From assembly GCF_009765835.1 (NCBI RefSeq), contig NZ_LMUS01000008.1:114449-178448 (forward strand): a stretch of 64,000 nt of DNA, read 5' to 3'. Positions 18,165-27,680 of this stretch are shown here, one piece after another (the first letter of the stretch is position 1; the number at the start of each line of letters is the position of its first letter). Under the pieces are notes generated by a model. It made no database searches, was not told the DNA's origin, and was given only the letters and a program-made list of their open reading frames with translations. Both the position numbers and the translations under genes were made by a program. This stretch comes from Granulicella sp. L56 (lineage in GTDB: Bacteria > Acidobacteriota > Terriglobia > Terriglobales > Acidobacteriaceae).

Positions 18165-18569
18165 TTGCTTGCCACTCTCGAAGTAGGCAACAAGACGAAA
18201 GAGCAAATCAGGGCTGAATTTATTGCGCACTTCTATCCGCATCTTTCCTACTCTGATGCAAAGTCTAAAAGCGGCTTTAATGTATTTTTCTCTGACTCAA
18301 AGAGACCAATCGGAACATACCACGCCTCACGATCGTTATTGATTTGCAAGGATGAGCAAAGTCGCCTCTCTCTGAATCCAGAAAGATCGGAGCTTGTGAA
18401 AGCGGCCATTTCAGGCGGCATTTTGGACAAAATTCGAGGTCTGCACTTTCCGCAAGATAAAGCCAAGATGGACGTTATTTTGGCCGGGTTCGACTTACCT
18501 ACGGAAGCTAACCGGCCGGGCAGACTCAACGAATCGACCGGAATTCAGGGACCATCCTTGGCGGATTGA
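18165..18569 (+). CDS. Hypothetical protein, probably 5'-truncated or frameshifted
   Basis: 134 residues if started at the TTG at 18165. The frame stays open back to 18021 and the extra residues just before the TTG read like protein ('DRWGYGIGTQPSFLLATLEVGNK' spans the supposed start), yet there is no ATG, GTG or TTG in that extension. No ribosome site precedes 18165. The protein has 'YPHLSYSDAKSKSGFNVFFSD' and 'LNPERSELV' and no recognised domain. Either an unusual start is used or it was once joined to the NucS-like gene, which ends in another frame at 18079. Function unknown. Confidence 0.5.
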   Translation: MLATLEVGNKTKEQIRAEFIAHFYPHLSYSDAKSKSGFNVFFSDSKRPIGTYHASRSLLICKDEQSRLSLNPERSELVKAAISGGILDKIRGLHFPQDKAKMDVILAGFDLPTEANRPGRLNESTGIQGPSLAD

Positions 18570-18600
18570 ACCCGAGTCCACCTGAATAACTGGAAACTGA

Positions 18601-18975
18601 TTAGCTGGAGAGAACCTGAAAGGGCAGGTTTTCTCTATTATCTTCGGCCAGAACCGCGACGGTGTCCGGATTAGAGGGGTTGTAGCGAACGTTGACCTTA
18701 GGTGTGCCCTTCGCTAACCGCTCGGCTTCGCCACCGGCGAGTGCCACGCTACGGAAGTAGCCGCCGTAGTATTCGCCGTTGAGCATGAAGTGAAAGCCTG
18801 CCTCGATCTGGAAGGGAACTCCGAAGGCGTTCGCCTCTTCGTCGGCTTGGACGACTGCCCAGTGATTCACCTCTGCGGCGATCGTGGGCCAGCCCTGCGC
18901 CAGTTGCAGCTTCTTCTGGCGGCTTCGGCGGTGCAGCCATAGGCGAATTGAATCGACGAGGAAGATTCCGGCCAT
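18601..18975 (-). CDS. DUF3592-like membrane-associated protein
   Basis: 124 residues. A short hydrophobic N-terminus runs into a basic stretch ('RLWLHRRSRQKK'), followed by a beta-rich soluble domain ending with 'KVNVRYNPSNPDTVAVL'. The 'YNPxxP' ending and overall size resemble DUF3592 proteins, whose function is unknown. Only one membrane segment is apparent instead of two, so the N-terminus may be shortened. No convincing ribosome site. Divergent from dnaE with 76 bases between starts. Confidence 0.6.
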   Translation of the reverse strand: MAGIFLVDSIRLWLHRRSRQKKLQLAQGWPTIAAEVNHWAVVQADEEANAFGVPFQIEAGFHFMLNGEYYGGYFRSVALAGGEAERLAKGTPKVNVRYNPSNPDTVAVLAEDNRENLPFQVLSS

Positions 18976-19051
18976 TTGCCCACGATTCTAATACGAAAGC
19001 TGCTAATTAAGTCTCGTTTTCCTCTGCACGCGACGGTTCTAAACTAGGGGT

Positions 19052-22000
19052 ATGGCCGCAGAGTTTACCCACCTCCATCTCCACTCCGATTATTCGCTCC
19101 TCGATGGGGCCTGCGACGTCGATAAGCTGGCCGCGCATGTCAGCAAGATCGGGCAGACGGCTGCCGCGATTACTGATCACGGCAATATCTACGGGGCCGT
19201 CCACTTCTTCGATGCGATGCAGAAGAAGGGGGTCAAGCCGATCCTTGGGTGCGAGCTTTATCTCTCGAAGACTGCCGACCATCGTGAGATGGCGGATGGC
19301 TATAACCACTTTCTGGTGCTGGCGGAAAATGAAGCCGGTTATCGCAATCTTGTTCGATTGACGAGCGAGGCAGCGCTGCATGGGTTCTATCGCAAGCCCC
19401 GCGTCTCGAAGGAATTTTTATCGAGGCATACCGAAGGTCTGATCGGGTTTTCGGGCTGCCTGGCTGGGGAGATCAATCAGCACCTGATGGCAGGGAAGCA
19501 CGAAGAGGCAAAGCAGAGCGCAGGCTACTTTCAGGACATCTTCGGAAAAAATAACTTCTTTCTTGAGATTCAAGACCACGGACTGGAGCCGGACAAAGGC
19601 GTCTGCGATGCACTCTTCAAGATGGAGCGGGAACTGGGGATTCCGCTGATCGCTACCAACGACAGCCATTATGTCGCGAGCGATGACAGCCGGGCGCACG
19701 AGATTCTGCTGTGCGTGCAGACGGCGGGCAGCATGAATGATCCGAACCGCTTCAAGTTCGACACGCAGGAGTTCTACATCAAGACTGCGGAGGAGATGCA
19801 TCGCACCTTCGCGCAGAACCCTGAGGTCTGCAATCGGACGATGCAGTTTGTGGACCGCTGCAATCTGAAGATGTCGAAGGTGAAAGATCCGTTTCCGAAG
19901 TTCGATGTTCCTGAAGGCCACACTCTGGACAGCTACTTTGAGAGCGTGTGCCGCGAAGGCTTGAAGAAACGCCTCGATACAGCAGTAGCGCATCTGCGTG
20001 AGCGGGGGATACTGCGCAAGTCGATTGCGGACTATGAAGCTCGGTTGAACCGCGAGCTCGATTGCATCAAGCAGATGCAGTTTCCCGGCTACTTCATGAT
20101 CGTGTGGGACTTCATCCGCTACGCGCGAGAGCAGGGAATTCCTGTTGGCCCTGGCCGTGGCTCGGCTGCCGGATCGCTCGTCGCTTATGTGATGGAGATC
20201 ACCGATATCGATCCGCTGCAGAACGAGTTGCTGTTCGAGCGGTTTCTGAATCCTGAGCGTATTTCGATGCCCGATATCGACATCGACTTCTGCATGAACC
20301 GGCGCGGCGAGGTGATCGAGTACGTCAAGCGCAAGTATGGCAACGATCAGGTCGCGCAGATCATCACGTTCAACACCATGGCTGCAAAGGCGGCGATCAA
20401 GGACGTCGGACGCGCGCTCGACATGCCTTATGGTGAAGTGGACCGGATCGCCAAGATGATTCCGCCGACCATCGGGATCACCATCGAACAGGCGCTGAAG
20501 GACTCGCCCGGACTCGCGACTGCCTACGAGGGCGACGCGCGGATCAAGGAGGTCATCGACACGGCGATGCGTCTCGAAGGCCTGATACGCGGGGCTGGAG
20601 TTCATGCCGCTGGAGTCGTCATTGCGCCGCAACCGCTGACTGAACTTGTGCCGGTCACTCGGACAAAAGATGAATCCATCGTCACCTCGTACGACATGAA
20701 GGCAGTCGAAAAGATGGGCCTTCTGAAGATGGACTTTCTGGGGCTTACGACGCTTACGGTCATCGACGACTGCCTGAAGCTCATCAAGTCGACCACGGGC
20801 GTCGAAGTCGACATGGCGATGATTCCGCTGGACGACACGGTTACTTATGAGCAGGTCTTTCATCGCGCGCTCACCTCGGGCGTCTTTCAGTTCGAGTCGG
20901 GCGGGATGCGCGACGTATTGCGCCGGTACAAGCCCAATGTGGTCGAAGACCTGACTGCTCTGAACGCGCTTTATCGTCCGGGGCCGATTCAGGGCGGCAT
21001 GATCGATGACTTCATCGAGCGCAAGTGGGGACGGCGCCCGGTTGAGTATCTGCTGCCCGATCTTGAACCGCTGCTGCGGGAGACGCTGGGCGTCATCGTG
21101 TATCAGGAACAGGTCATGCAGATCTCGAACGTAGTGGCAGGCTACTCGCTGGGCGATGCCGACCTGCTGCGCCGCGCGATGGGCAAGAAAGATGCCGCGG
21201 AGATGGACAAGCAGCGAGAGCGGTTTATGGCTGGAGCGGCTGCTAATAAGCATCCCAAAGATACTGCCGGGAAGCTGTTCGACCTGATGGCGCAGTTTGC
21301 CGGGTATGGATTTAATAAGTCGCACTCGGCTGCGTATGCGCTGCTTGCGTACCACACGGCTTGGCTCAAGACGCACTATCCAGTGGAGTTCATGGCCGCG
21401 TTGCTGACGAGTGAAACTTCAAAGCCGGAAAATGTTGTGAAGTACATCGGAGAGTGCCGGGAGATCAATATCTCGGTTGTTCCGCCGAATGTACAGAGTG
21501 CCTATGCGAACTTCACTCCAGTAGGAGCTGCAATCGGCTTTGGCCTGGCCGCGATTAAGAATGTCGGGCACAATGCGATCGAGTCCATCATCAAGGCTCG
21601 CGAGGAGTTGAAGGCAGCAGGGAAGCCGGGCTTCAGTAGTCTTTGGGAGTTTTGCGAGAAAGTTGATCTTCGGCTGCTCAATAAGCGGGTGCTGGAGTCG
21701 TTGATCAAGGCTGGCGCGATGGATGCCTTTGGCGGCCGCGCCCAGGTGATGGCTGCGTTGGACAAGGCGATGGAGCAGGCGCAGAAGGCGCAGCGCGATG
21801 AGGCTGCGGGGCAGCATGGACTGTTTGGGATATTTGATTCGGACGTCCCAGCAAGTGGCGGGCATGAAGAAGCGCTGCCCAATGTTCCAGAGTGGGACGA
21901 GCATACGCGGTTGCAGTACGAGAAAGAGGTGCTCGGTTTCTTTGTCTCGGGGCACCCGATGGATAAGTACCGCGAGAAGCTGCGCAACATGAAGGTGGTG

Positions 22001-22576
22001 GATACGGCAACAGCGCTCGAGATGAAGCCGGAGCCACAGACCTTCCGTCGCGGGCGCAGCGAAGAACCACAGAATGAGATTGCGATTGCCGGAGTCATTA
22101 CCGGGCTGAAGGTGGCGAAGTCGAAACGGTCTGGAGAGATGTATGCGCAGGCAGCGCTCGAAGATACGGTGGGCAAGATCGAACTGATCGCGTTTCCGCA
22201 GTCGTACGAGAAGCTGGCGGAGAAGCTGAAGATCGATGTCCCGGTGCTCGTCCGCGGAGTGCTGCGAGGGGAAGAAGACTCTGCTCCGAAGCTTGCGATC
22301 TCGAGCATTCAGGCTTTGGAAGACGTGAAGCTGAAACTGCCGGAGTCGCTGCGAATCAGGGTCCCCCTGCACAACCCCGATACTGCGCTGCTCGAAAAAC
22401 TTCATGCTCTGTTTCTTGGCGCGCCGGGGAAAGGCAAGCTGTTGCTGGACCTTGAAGAGCCGGGGGAGTTCTGCGCCGTGCTGGAACCGCATAACGTGAT
22501 GGTGGCGGCGGACCGCCTGTTTATCGATCAGGTGGAGGAGTTGGTGGGACGGGGCGCGGTCCGAGTTATTGATTAA
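19052..22576 (+). CDS. dnaE: DNA polymerase III subunit alpha
   Basis: 1174 residues, typical DnaE length; the replicative polymerase catalytic subunit. N-terminal PHP domain ('HLHSDYSLLDGACD', 'TDHGNIYG'), palm and finger domains with catalytic aspartates in 'MPDIDIDFCMNRRGEVI' near residue 408, 'VGPGRGSAAGSLVAY' and 'LYRPGPIQGGMIDDFIERK', then the tandem helix-hairpin-helix region, an OB-fold domain ('ITGLKVAKSKRSGEMYAQAALED') and a C-terminal tau-binding part. The PHP metal ligands appear kept, so the domain may still bind metal. It starts 19 bases after the last in-frame stop and is followed 50 bases later by accA, an order also found in other bacteria. Confidence 0.97.
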   Translation: MAAEFTHLHLHSDYSLLDGACDVDKLAAHVSKIGQTAAAITDHGNIYGAVHFFDAMQKKGVKPILGCELYLSKTADHREMADGYNHFLVLAENEAGYRNLVRLTSEAALHGFYRKPRVSKEFLSRHTEGLIGFSGCLAGEINQHLMAGKHEEAKQSAGYFQDIFGKNNFFLEIQDHGLEPDKGVCDALFKMERELGIPLIATNDSHYVASDDSRAHEILLCVQTAGSMNDPNRFKFDTQEFYIKTAEEMHRTFAQNPEVCNRTMQFVDRCNLKMSKVKDPFPKFDVPEGHTLDSYFESVCREGLKKRLDTAVAHLRERGILRKSIADYEARLNRELDCIKQMQFPGYFMIVWDFIRYAREQGIPVGPGRGSAAGSLVAYVMEITDIDPLQNELLFERFLNPERISMPDIDIDFCMNRRGEVIEYVKRKYGNDQVAQIITFNTMAAKAAIKDVGRALDMPYGEVDRIAKMIPPTIGITIEQALKDSPGLATAYEGDARIKEVIDTAMRLEGLIRGAGVHAAGVVIAPQPLTELVPVTRTKDESIVTSYDMKAVEKMGLLKMDFLGLTTLTVIDDCLKLIKSTTGVEVDMAMIPLDDTVTYEQVFHRALTSGVFQFESGGMRDVLRRYKPNVVEDLTALNALYRPGPIQGGMIDDFIERKWGRRPVEYLLPDLEPLLRETLGVIVYQEQVMQISNVVAGYSLGDADLLRRAMGKKDAAEMDKQRERFMAGAAANKHPKDTAGKLFDLMAQFAGYGFNKSHSAAYALLAYHTAWLKTHYPVEFMAALLTSETSKPENVVKYIGECREINISVVPPNVQSAYANFTPVGAAIGFGLAAIKNVGHNAIESIIKAREELKAAGKPGFSSLWEFCEKVDLRLLNKRVLESLIKAGAMDAFGGRAQVMAALDKAMEQAQKAQRDEAAGQHGLFGIFDSDVPASGGHEEALPNVPEWDEHTRLQYEKEVLGFFVSGHPMDKYREKLRNMKVVDTATALEMKPEPQTFRRGRSEEPQNEIAIAGVITGLKVAKSKRSGEMYAQAALEDTVGKIELIAFPQSYEKLAEKLKIDVPVLVRGVLRGEEDSAPKLAISSIQALEDVKLKLPESLRIRVPLHNPDTALLEKLHALFLGAPGKGKLLLDLEEPGEFCAVLEPHNVMVAADRLFIDQVEELVGRGAVRVID

Positions 22577-22626
22577 GCGGGAGATGCCATACAATCAAAG
22601 GGCAGCACCGAAGCATCAAGATACCT

Positions 22627-23484
22627 ATGGCTGAACACGAAGCAAGCAGAGCAACGCACGCTCATCCTGTAGCCGCACCGGTTCCGGAAGCGTGGATTAA
22701 GACGGAGCTGGCCCGGCACGCCCAGCGTCCCTATCCGATGGACTTCATCGAAGCACTTTTTACCGACTTCAGCGAGATCCACGGCGACCGCGCCTTCGGC
22801 GATGATGCGGCGATGAGCTGCGGCATGGCGTACTTTCATGGCGAGCCGGTTTTGGTGGTCGGCAACCTCAAGGGGCGAACGCTGAAAGAGCGCGTCGCGC
22901 GGAAGTTCGGCAGTCCCGATCCAGAGGGCTATCGCAAGGCATTGCGGGCGATGAAGATCGCCGAGAAGTTCGGCCGCCCCATCTTCACTTTTATTGACCT
23001 TGCCGGGGCGAATCCCGGTATCGGCGCCGAAGAGCGTGGCCAGGGCGAGGCGATTGCGCGCAACCTGCTGGAGATGTCGCGGTTGCAGGTGCCGACGATT
23101 GCCACCATCACAGGCGAGGGCGGATCGGGCGGCGCGTTGGCGCTGGCTGTGGCTGACCGTGTGCTGATGCTTGAGAATGCGATCTATTCGGTGATATCGC
23201 CCGAGGGCTGCGCGTCGATCATGTGGAAGGACGCCAGCAAGAAACAGCAGGCTGCCGCTGCTCTCAAATACACGGCGACCGACGTCCAACGGTTAGGCTG
23301 TGTCGATGATGTGCTGCCGGAGCCTGAAGGCGGCACGCAGAACGATCCAGCCGCTGCGATGGCTCTAGTTGACGAAAGGCTTCAATACCATCTCGCGAAC
23401 CTTCGCAGCTTGCCGATTGAGGAACTGCTCGAGCAGCGCTACCAGAAGTTTCGTAACATCGCGCAGTTTTACACCACCGCTTAG
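22627..23484 (+). CDS. accA: Acetyl-CoA carboxylase carboxyltransferase subunit alpha
   Basis: 285 residues. With AccD it transfers CO2 from carboxybiotin to acetyl-CoA to make malonyl-CoA, the committed step of fatty acid synthesis. The crotonase-like core is well kept: 'GDRAFGDD', 'KGRTLKERVARKFGSPDPEGYRKALR', 'GEGGSGGALAL' and 'SVISPEGCASIMWKD'. Compared with the E. coli protein the N-terminus lacks about 36 residues of the helical segment and is replaced by a His/Ala-rich stretch. The CoA-site region reads 'FIDLAGANPGIGAEERGQ' where most homologues have 'TPGAYPG'. Probably functional. Confidence 0.93.
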   Translation: MAEHEASRATHAHPVAAPVPEAWIKTELARHAQRPYPMDFIEALFTDFSEIHGDRAFGDDAAMSCGMAYFHGEPVLVVGNLKGRTLKERVARKFGSPDPEGYRKALRAMKIAEKFGRPIFTFIDLAGANPGIGAEERGQGEAIARNLLEMSRLQVPTIATITGEGGSGGALALAVADRVLMLENAIYSVISPEGCASIMWKDASKKQQAAAALKYTATDVQRLGCVDDVLPEPEGGTQNDPAAAMALVDERLQYHLANLRSLPIEELLEQRYQKFRNIAQFYTTA

Positions 23485-23514
23485 CAGTCGATGCAGTACA
23501 TGGAGTAGCTACCG

Positions 23515-24549
23515 TTGAAGGCGTTTGATTCGACACCATCAACCCGCTCGGACCGCCCGCTGCAAATTGCGCTCTTTATTACCTCTGCCGCGTGGTTTTT
23601 TGCTTCGCAGACGCTGGCGGGTCGTGCGGCAATGGGGCTGTCTGTCCGCTTCAACCTCAGCGATGAACGTCCGCTGCTTGGCGTTCTGTTCCTGCTCTTC
23701 CTGTTGTCCATCGGCTTCATCTTTTTGCAGATGATCGCTCATCAGAGCTCCTCGCTGCGAGAGGCACTCGGTCTGCCCCAGCGAGCTACCGCTGTACAGG
23801 AGTGGAGCTTGGGCGCGGCGATTGGCTGGGGACTGGTGGTGCTTGCCGTACTGCCGATGGCGCTGGGCGGTACGCTGCACCCCATCTTCTGGGCAGCGCC
23901 ACGGGCCTTCTGGCTGGTGGTGCTCAATCTGGCCATGCTGGCCGTGAGCGCACTGGTTGAGGAAGTTGCCTTTCGCGGCTATCCGTTTCGACGCCTTATC
24001 GAAGTCATTGGTCCGACGTGGGCCACCATTCTGATGTCGACGTTTTTCGGCGTGCTCCACGCCTTCAATCCCGATGCTACGTGGATCAGCGTTCTCATCA
24101 CTATATTTGCCGGGGTACTGCTATCGATAGCGTGGCTGCGCACCCACGGCCTGTGGCTGGGGTGGGGACTGCATTTTGCATGGAACGCAAGCATGGGAGT
24201 GCTGTTCGGCCTGCCGGTGAGCGGGATCGTGGATTTTTCGAGCATTGTGCAGACCCGTGCCATTGGCCGCATCTGGCTTACAGGTGGAGACTATGGGCCG
24301 GAGGCCGCCTTTTTTACACTGCTGGTTCTTGCGATTGGTGTCGTGGTGGTGGTCTTCGCCACCCGCGACTACTCGTGGAACTACACGCGCAAGCCCATTA
24401 TCGCGGCGGGCTATCCGATGGATGTTCCACCGCCGGAAGCGCACACTGCCATGGAGCAGCAAGCGAAGCCGCCATCATTGGTGCAGATTCTGCCCACCAC
24501 GCCCCAGGAACGTTCAGTGAGCGATCCTCCCGATAGGGTTGGTTCATAA
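23515..24549 (+). CDS. CPBP-family intramembrane metalloprotease
   Basis: 344 residues from a TTG at 23515, the first start after an in-frame stop at 23506, with GGAG at 23502-23505. Eight or so membrane helices. The CPBP/Abi motifs are present: motif 1 'VEEVAFRGYPFRR' (Glu149, Glu150, Arg154), motif 2 'FGVLHAF' (His182) and motif 3 'HFAWNASMG' (His220). The family includes CAAX-type prenyl endopeptidases and bacteriocin self-immunity proteins; the substrate here is unknown. A polar C-terminal tail of about 55 residues is cytoplasmic. It follows accA by 30 bases and may be co-transcribed. The next 195 bases (24550-24744) contain no gene. Confidence 0.85.
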   Translation: MKAFDSTPSTRSDRPLQIALFITSAAWFFASQTLAGRAAMGLSVRFNLSDERPLLGVLFLLFLLSIGFIFLQMIAHQSSSLREALGLPQRATAVQEWSLGAAIGWGLVVLAVLPMALGGTLHPIFWAAPRAFWLVVLNLAMLAVSALVEEVAFRGYPFRRLIEVIGPTWATILMSTFFGVLHAFNPDATWISVLITIFAGVLLSIAWLRTHGLWLGWGLHFAWNASMGVLFGLPVSGIVDFSSIVQTRAIGRIWLTGGDYGPEAAFFTLLVLAIGVVVVVFATRDYSWNYTRKPIIAAGYPMDVPPPEAHTAMEQQAKPPSLVQILPTTPQERSVSDPPDRVGS

Positions 24550-24744
24550 GAAGAGGGTAATGGTTCGTTAAGAGCCTGTTTCGCAAACCTTTTCATTTCC
24601 ATCCTGATCGGCAGTCTCCTGCCAGCGCAGGCTATTCTCCAGACATGGCATCGTGGGTGCCTGCAATCCCGTACTGAAAAGCAAGTTCCTCCGCTTCCGT
24701 CGGAAGGACAACGATAGGCAAAGAAATGCGCTTCTCTTTGGAGC

Positions 24745-25572
24745 TTAGTTGGGGGTAGGTCGCTCCACATGGTCGATGACAAGGGTCGTGACAGGGCCTT
24801 TGCTAGGGACGAGTTTGAGGCCAAGCTGGTCTTGAAGGGCGGAGAAGAGGGACGGTCCGGCGTCTTCGACTCTGCCGTTATCCTGGCCGACCGTGGCGAG
24901 GCGATCGGATGCCCAGGTGAGGTGCATATCGTAGAGGGCGGAAAGGTTGGTCTGGTTGATGACGGTGCGATGGAGTTCGTTGGCGAGCATGTCAGTAACT
25001 GGGGTGATGGAGATGGTGGTTCCAGTGAAGTCGCCTGTGTTGCTGGTCCAGGTGCCTTTGGAGTTGTCCTGAATAGCGCTGGTTTTCAGCTTCGAACCAT
25101 GGCGTGCGAGGACGAGGTTGTAGACGGGGAGTTCTTTGGTTTCCGTGTGAGACTTGAGGTTGAAGCGGTCAGTGACGATCTTCACCAGCATCTCGTTGTG
25201 CTGCTTATCGGTGAGTTTTCTTAAGGTTGATAGATCGGCGTCGACGATCTTGGCTTTGATGTCGTAGCGATTGGAGTCTGCCCAGGCAGGGAGGCCGGAG
25301 ATGAGGTCCTGACGGAGGCCGAATGCGAGGCTAACAATCATCTTTACGGTGACGTTGGTGGCGGTGAAAGTGGAACCCTGAGAGCCCCAAGAGGTGCTGT
25401 CGGCGTCGAATTTGTGGGGAACGATCGAAACGACGTCGTAGGCTGGCGTGGAGATGGTGGGCGTCTTGGCTGAATCTTGGGCGGGATCGAAGCGGGTGAG
25501 AAGGAAGATAGCGAGGAATAAAACAAGATGTTTGCGGCGTGGCATACAGAGTACGAAACAAGTCTCATGCAC
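24745..25572 (-). CDS. TIGR03435-family secreted protein
   Basis: 275 residues from the GTG at 25572, which has GAGGAG at correct spacing. A hydrophobic signal segment (about residues 13-30) precedes the family hallmarks: 'YDVVSIVPHK', 'ISGLPAWADSNRYDIKAK', 'RFNLKSHTETKELPVYNLVLARHGSKLK' and the end 'GLKLVPSKGPVTTLVIDHVERPT'. TIGR03435 proteins are numerous in Acidobacteria and have no known function; most are exported. A second copy lies at 44047-44907. The carboxy-terminal motif 'VIDHVExPTxN' is shared by both. Confidence 0.85.
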   Translation of the reverse strand: MHETCFVLCMPRRKHLVLFLAIFLLTRFDPAQDSAKTPTISTPAYDVVSIVPHKFDADSTSWGSQGSTFTATNVTVKMIVSLAFGLRQDLISGLPAWADSNRYDIKAKIVDADLSTLRKLTDKQHNEMLVKIVTDRFNLKSHTETKELPVYNLVLARHGSKLKTSAIQDNSKGTWTSNTGDFTGTTISITPVTDMLANELHRTVINQTNLSALYDMHLTWASDRLATVGQDNGRVEDAGPSLFSALQDQLGLKLVPSKGPVTTLVIDHVERPTPN

Positions 25573-25694
25573 GGTGACTCCTCGTGTGGCACTTGTGATG
25601 CTAAATCAACGGCACGTCTCGGAACAAAGCTACAGGCTGACGGCATCGTATAATTCGGCGCATATCTATATAGAAGCTTCAAGGGGAGAACGTA

Positions 25695-26051
25695 GTGACG
25701 AGAGACGAGGCCTGGAGTCTGGCGAATCATTGGATTGCCGCTTGGAACGATCATGATCTGGATCTGATCCTGTCCCACTATGAGGATGCAATTGAGTTGA
25801 CCTCACCGTCTGTTGCCCAGCTATTAGGTGCGCCCGATGGCAAGGTGGTGGGAAAGGCAAATCTGAGAGCGTACTTTCAGCGAGGGCTTGAAGCTTACCC
25901 AGAACTCCACTTTGACCTTAAGGATGTCCTCGGTGGAGTCAACAGCGTGGTGCTCTACTACACCAACCAAAAGGGAACACATACGGGCGAGTTCATGGAG
26001 CTGTCAGCGGTTGGTAAAGTGACACGCGTCATAGCCCATTACAGCGCCTGA
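25695..26051 (+). CDS. SnoaL/NTF2-like protein
   Basis: 118 residues from GTG 25695, with AAGGGGAG upstream. It has the cone-shaped NTF2-fold pattern: 'ANHWIAAWNDHDLDLILSHYEDAIEL', 'VVGKANLRAYFQRGLEAYPELHFDLKDVL' and a final beta strand 'VTRVIAHYS'. Such proteins act as small isomerases, hydrolases or ligand-binding proteins; no catalytic set allows a specific guess. Cytosolic. Divergent from the TIGR03435 gene with 122 bases between starts. Confidence 0.8.
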   Translation: MTRDEAWSLANHWIAAWNDHDLDLILSHYEDAIELTSPSVAQLLGAPDGKVVGKANLRAYFQRGLEAYPELHFDLKDVLGGVNSVVLYYTNQKGTHTGEFMELSAVGKVTRVIAHYSA

Positions 26052-26177
26052 CAAGAAGACGGCACACGCGTACCGGATAGTCTGTCGAAGTTTTTTCGAT
26101 GGGACGCAAAAATGTGCCCTAGCCCCTTGCAAATAGTGAATAGAAGGCGCAAACTGCTAGGCATCTGAGGTGCTGCC

Positions 26178-27278
26178 ATGGCACTGCGCAAGCACAGATG
26201 GGCTCTCCTTATAGGCTGCCTTCTCCTGTTGGCCGCAACGGTGCGAAGCCAGGTCTTCGTGGTTGGCGAGAAGACTGCCACAGATGGAATCTCCGCTCAC
26301 TACACGCCTACGCATCTTCCTCTTCCCGATGAACCCATGAAAGAGCGCGGCCGCCGCGAACTGGTGCGAATGCTGGTCGCTGAGCAAGGCTTTGCGCACT
26401 GTGCCCTGCCGATGGGAGCCGGTCTTACCCTTCGTGCCAATGGGCCAATCGAAACCAACGACGCTGCGTATAAGGAGATGATCTACAAGAAGGGAGAGTC
26501 TGCTGCTCCCGGTGACCGTGTTGTGGTGACTGCGCTGACCGTCAAGGGCGACCGCATTATTCTGGACTTCAATGGAGGGCCGTATGAGAAGCATCGCTTC
26601 CTGCGGCATATTCAGTTCAATGACAATCCTGTCGTTGCCGATACCGGTCAAGAGGCGACAGGTTCTCGCGTGAGCCTGGTCTTTGAGGGCTTCGTGCCTG
26701 ACGTATCGGCCCCCGAGGTGAAATCACTGCTGGCGCCGGTCATTGATTTCGGCGTCAAGACTACGGAGCAGGCCTACGCGAATACGCTTCCTCCGCTGGT
26801 GAAGCAGGCGGTCGATGTGCACGAGGTTCTGGTGGGGATGAACCATCGCATGGTGCTTGCCGCCCTGGGCGAGCCGGAGAGCAAGATCCGAGAGAAGCAG
26901 AGTGGCGACGGGAGCGGCGCAATATACGAAGAGTGGATCTATGGCCACGAGCCTCAGACGATCCATTTCGTGAAGTTTGTCGGCGACCGGGTTACCGTCG
27001 TCGAGATCGCCGAACTTGGCAAGCCTCTTGATATTCATGACAAGGATGAGATGGGTGGCTATAACCCGCCACCGCCCACACGCGAGGTAGCTATGGGCGA
27101 CCAGGAGCCCGGTAACTCCGCCAATGGGCAAGCTCCGCCACCGACGTTGCGCAAACCCGGAGAATCGGTGCCGTCCGGAGGCTCCGGTAAAGTGCAGTTT
27201 CCGACTGCCAGCCAGCCGACCGTTCCCGGTGTGGGGGTTCCCGCGACTGGTTCCCCCTCGGACCCGCATCTCCTTTAA
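26178..27278 (+). CDS. Exported protein of unknown function with Pro-rich tail
   Basis: 366 residues, GAGGTG about 8 bases before the ATG. A signal peptide covers about residues 1-24 ('LLIGCLLLLAATVRSQ'). The central region (about 40-290) is folded-looking and contains 'GAGLTLRANGPI', 'DRIILDFNGGPYEKHRF' and 'MNHRMVLAALGEPESKIREK', the last like a small SmpA/OmlA-type segment (weak resemblance). From about residue 290 the protein is low-complexity, rich in Pro, Gly and Ser. I know no characterised homologue. Probably periplasmic or envelope-associated. Confidence 0.75.
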   Translation: MALRKHRWALLIGCLLLLAATVRSQVFVVGEKTATDGISAHYTPTHLPLPDEPMKERGRRELVRMLVAEQGFAHCALPMGAGLTLRANGPIETNDAAYKEMIYKKGESAAPGDRVVVTALTVKGDRIILDFNGGPYEKHRFLRHIQFNDNPVVADTGQEATGSRVSLVFEGFVPDVSAPEVKSLLAPVIDFGVKTTEQAYANTLPPLVKQAVDVHEVLVGMNHRMVLAALGEPESKIREKQSGDGSGAIYEEWIYGHEPQTIHFVKFVGDRVTVVEIAELGKPLDIHDKDEMGGYNPPPPTREVAMGDQEPGNSANGQAPPPTLRKPGESVPSGGSGKVQFPTASQPTVPGVGVPATGSPSDPHLL

Positions 27279-27467
27279 TGCTTCAGTCGTGTAAACTCTT
27301 TGAAGAGCCTCAATCGCAGTTCTTCTCCTCCGATTCCCGCCGCGGCCTGTCCCGGATAATCTTTACGAGAAGTTCCGGATGGTTTCGATGCAGCCTGCCA
27401 CCAGAATGGCGGAACATCGGTCCTCCAGCGCGCGAGCCGAAACATTCGCACCAGGGAGAGCAGAATT

Positions 27468-27647
27468 ATGGCGAAGATTGCCAAGACCGGCGACCGTAAA
27501 AAGGTCATGGATACGAACAAGAGCACGGATTGCCCGAAGTGCTCCAAACCGACCCGCATCGTCAAGCGCGTGAAAGACCGTGAGCGCGGAACGCCGGGTG
27601 GAGTCTATATCTCCTGCTCGGCGTGCGACTTCTTCGAAAAGCTGTAA
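27468..27647 (+). CDS. 59-aa zinc-ribbon protein
   Basis: Short gene with an AGGGAG ribosome site 9 bases before ATG 27468. The 59-residue product begins 'MAKIAKTGDRKKVMDTNKST', continues 'DCPKCSKPTRIVKRVKDRE' and ends 'ISCSACDFFEKL'. The CPKC and CSAC pairs, 28 residues apart, form a classic four-cysteine zinc ribbon, and the protein is strongly basic, as expected for a nucleic-acid or ribosome-binding protein. It resembles small 'topoisomerase zinc-ribbon'-like proteins in size only. A strong hairpin follows 34 bases after the stop, so it is likely a complete single transcription unit. Confidence 0.8.
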   Translation: MAKIAKTGDRKKVMDTNKSTDCPKCSKPTRIVKRVKDRERGTPGGVYISCSACDFFEKL

Positions 27648-27680
27648 AACAAACGAGACAAATTTGAATCTGACTGTAAA

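Noticed and set aside
19418..21376. Long minus-strand open frame of 652 codons
   Set aside because: It lies inside dnaE on the opposite strand; composition is that of an antisense shadow and no domain is seen.
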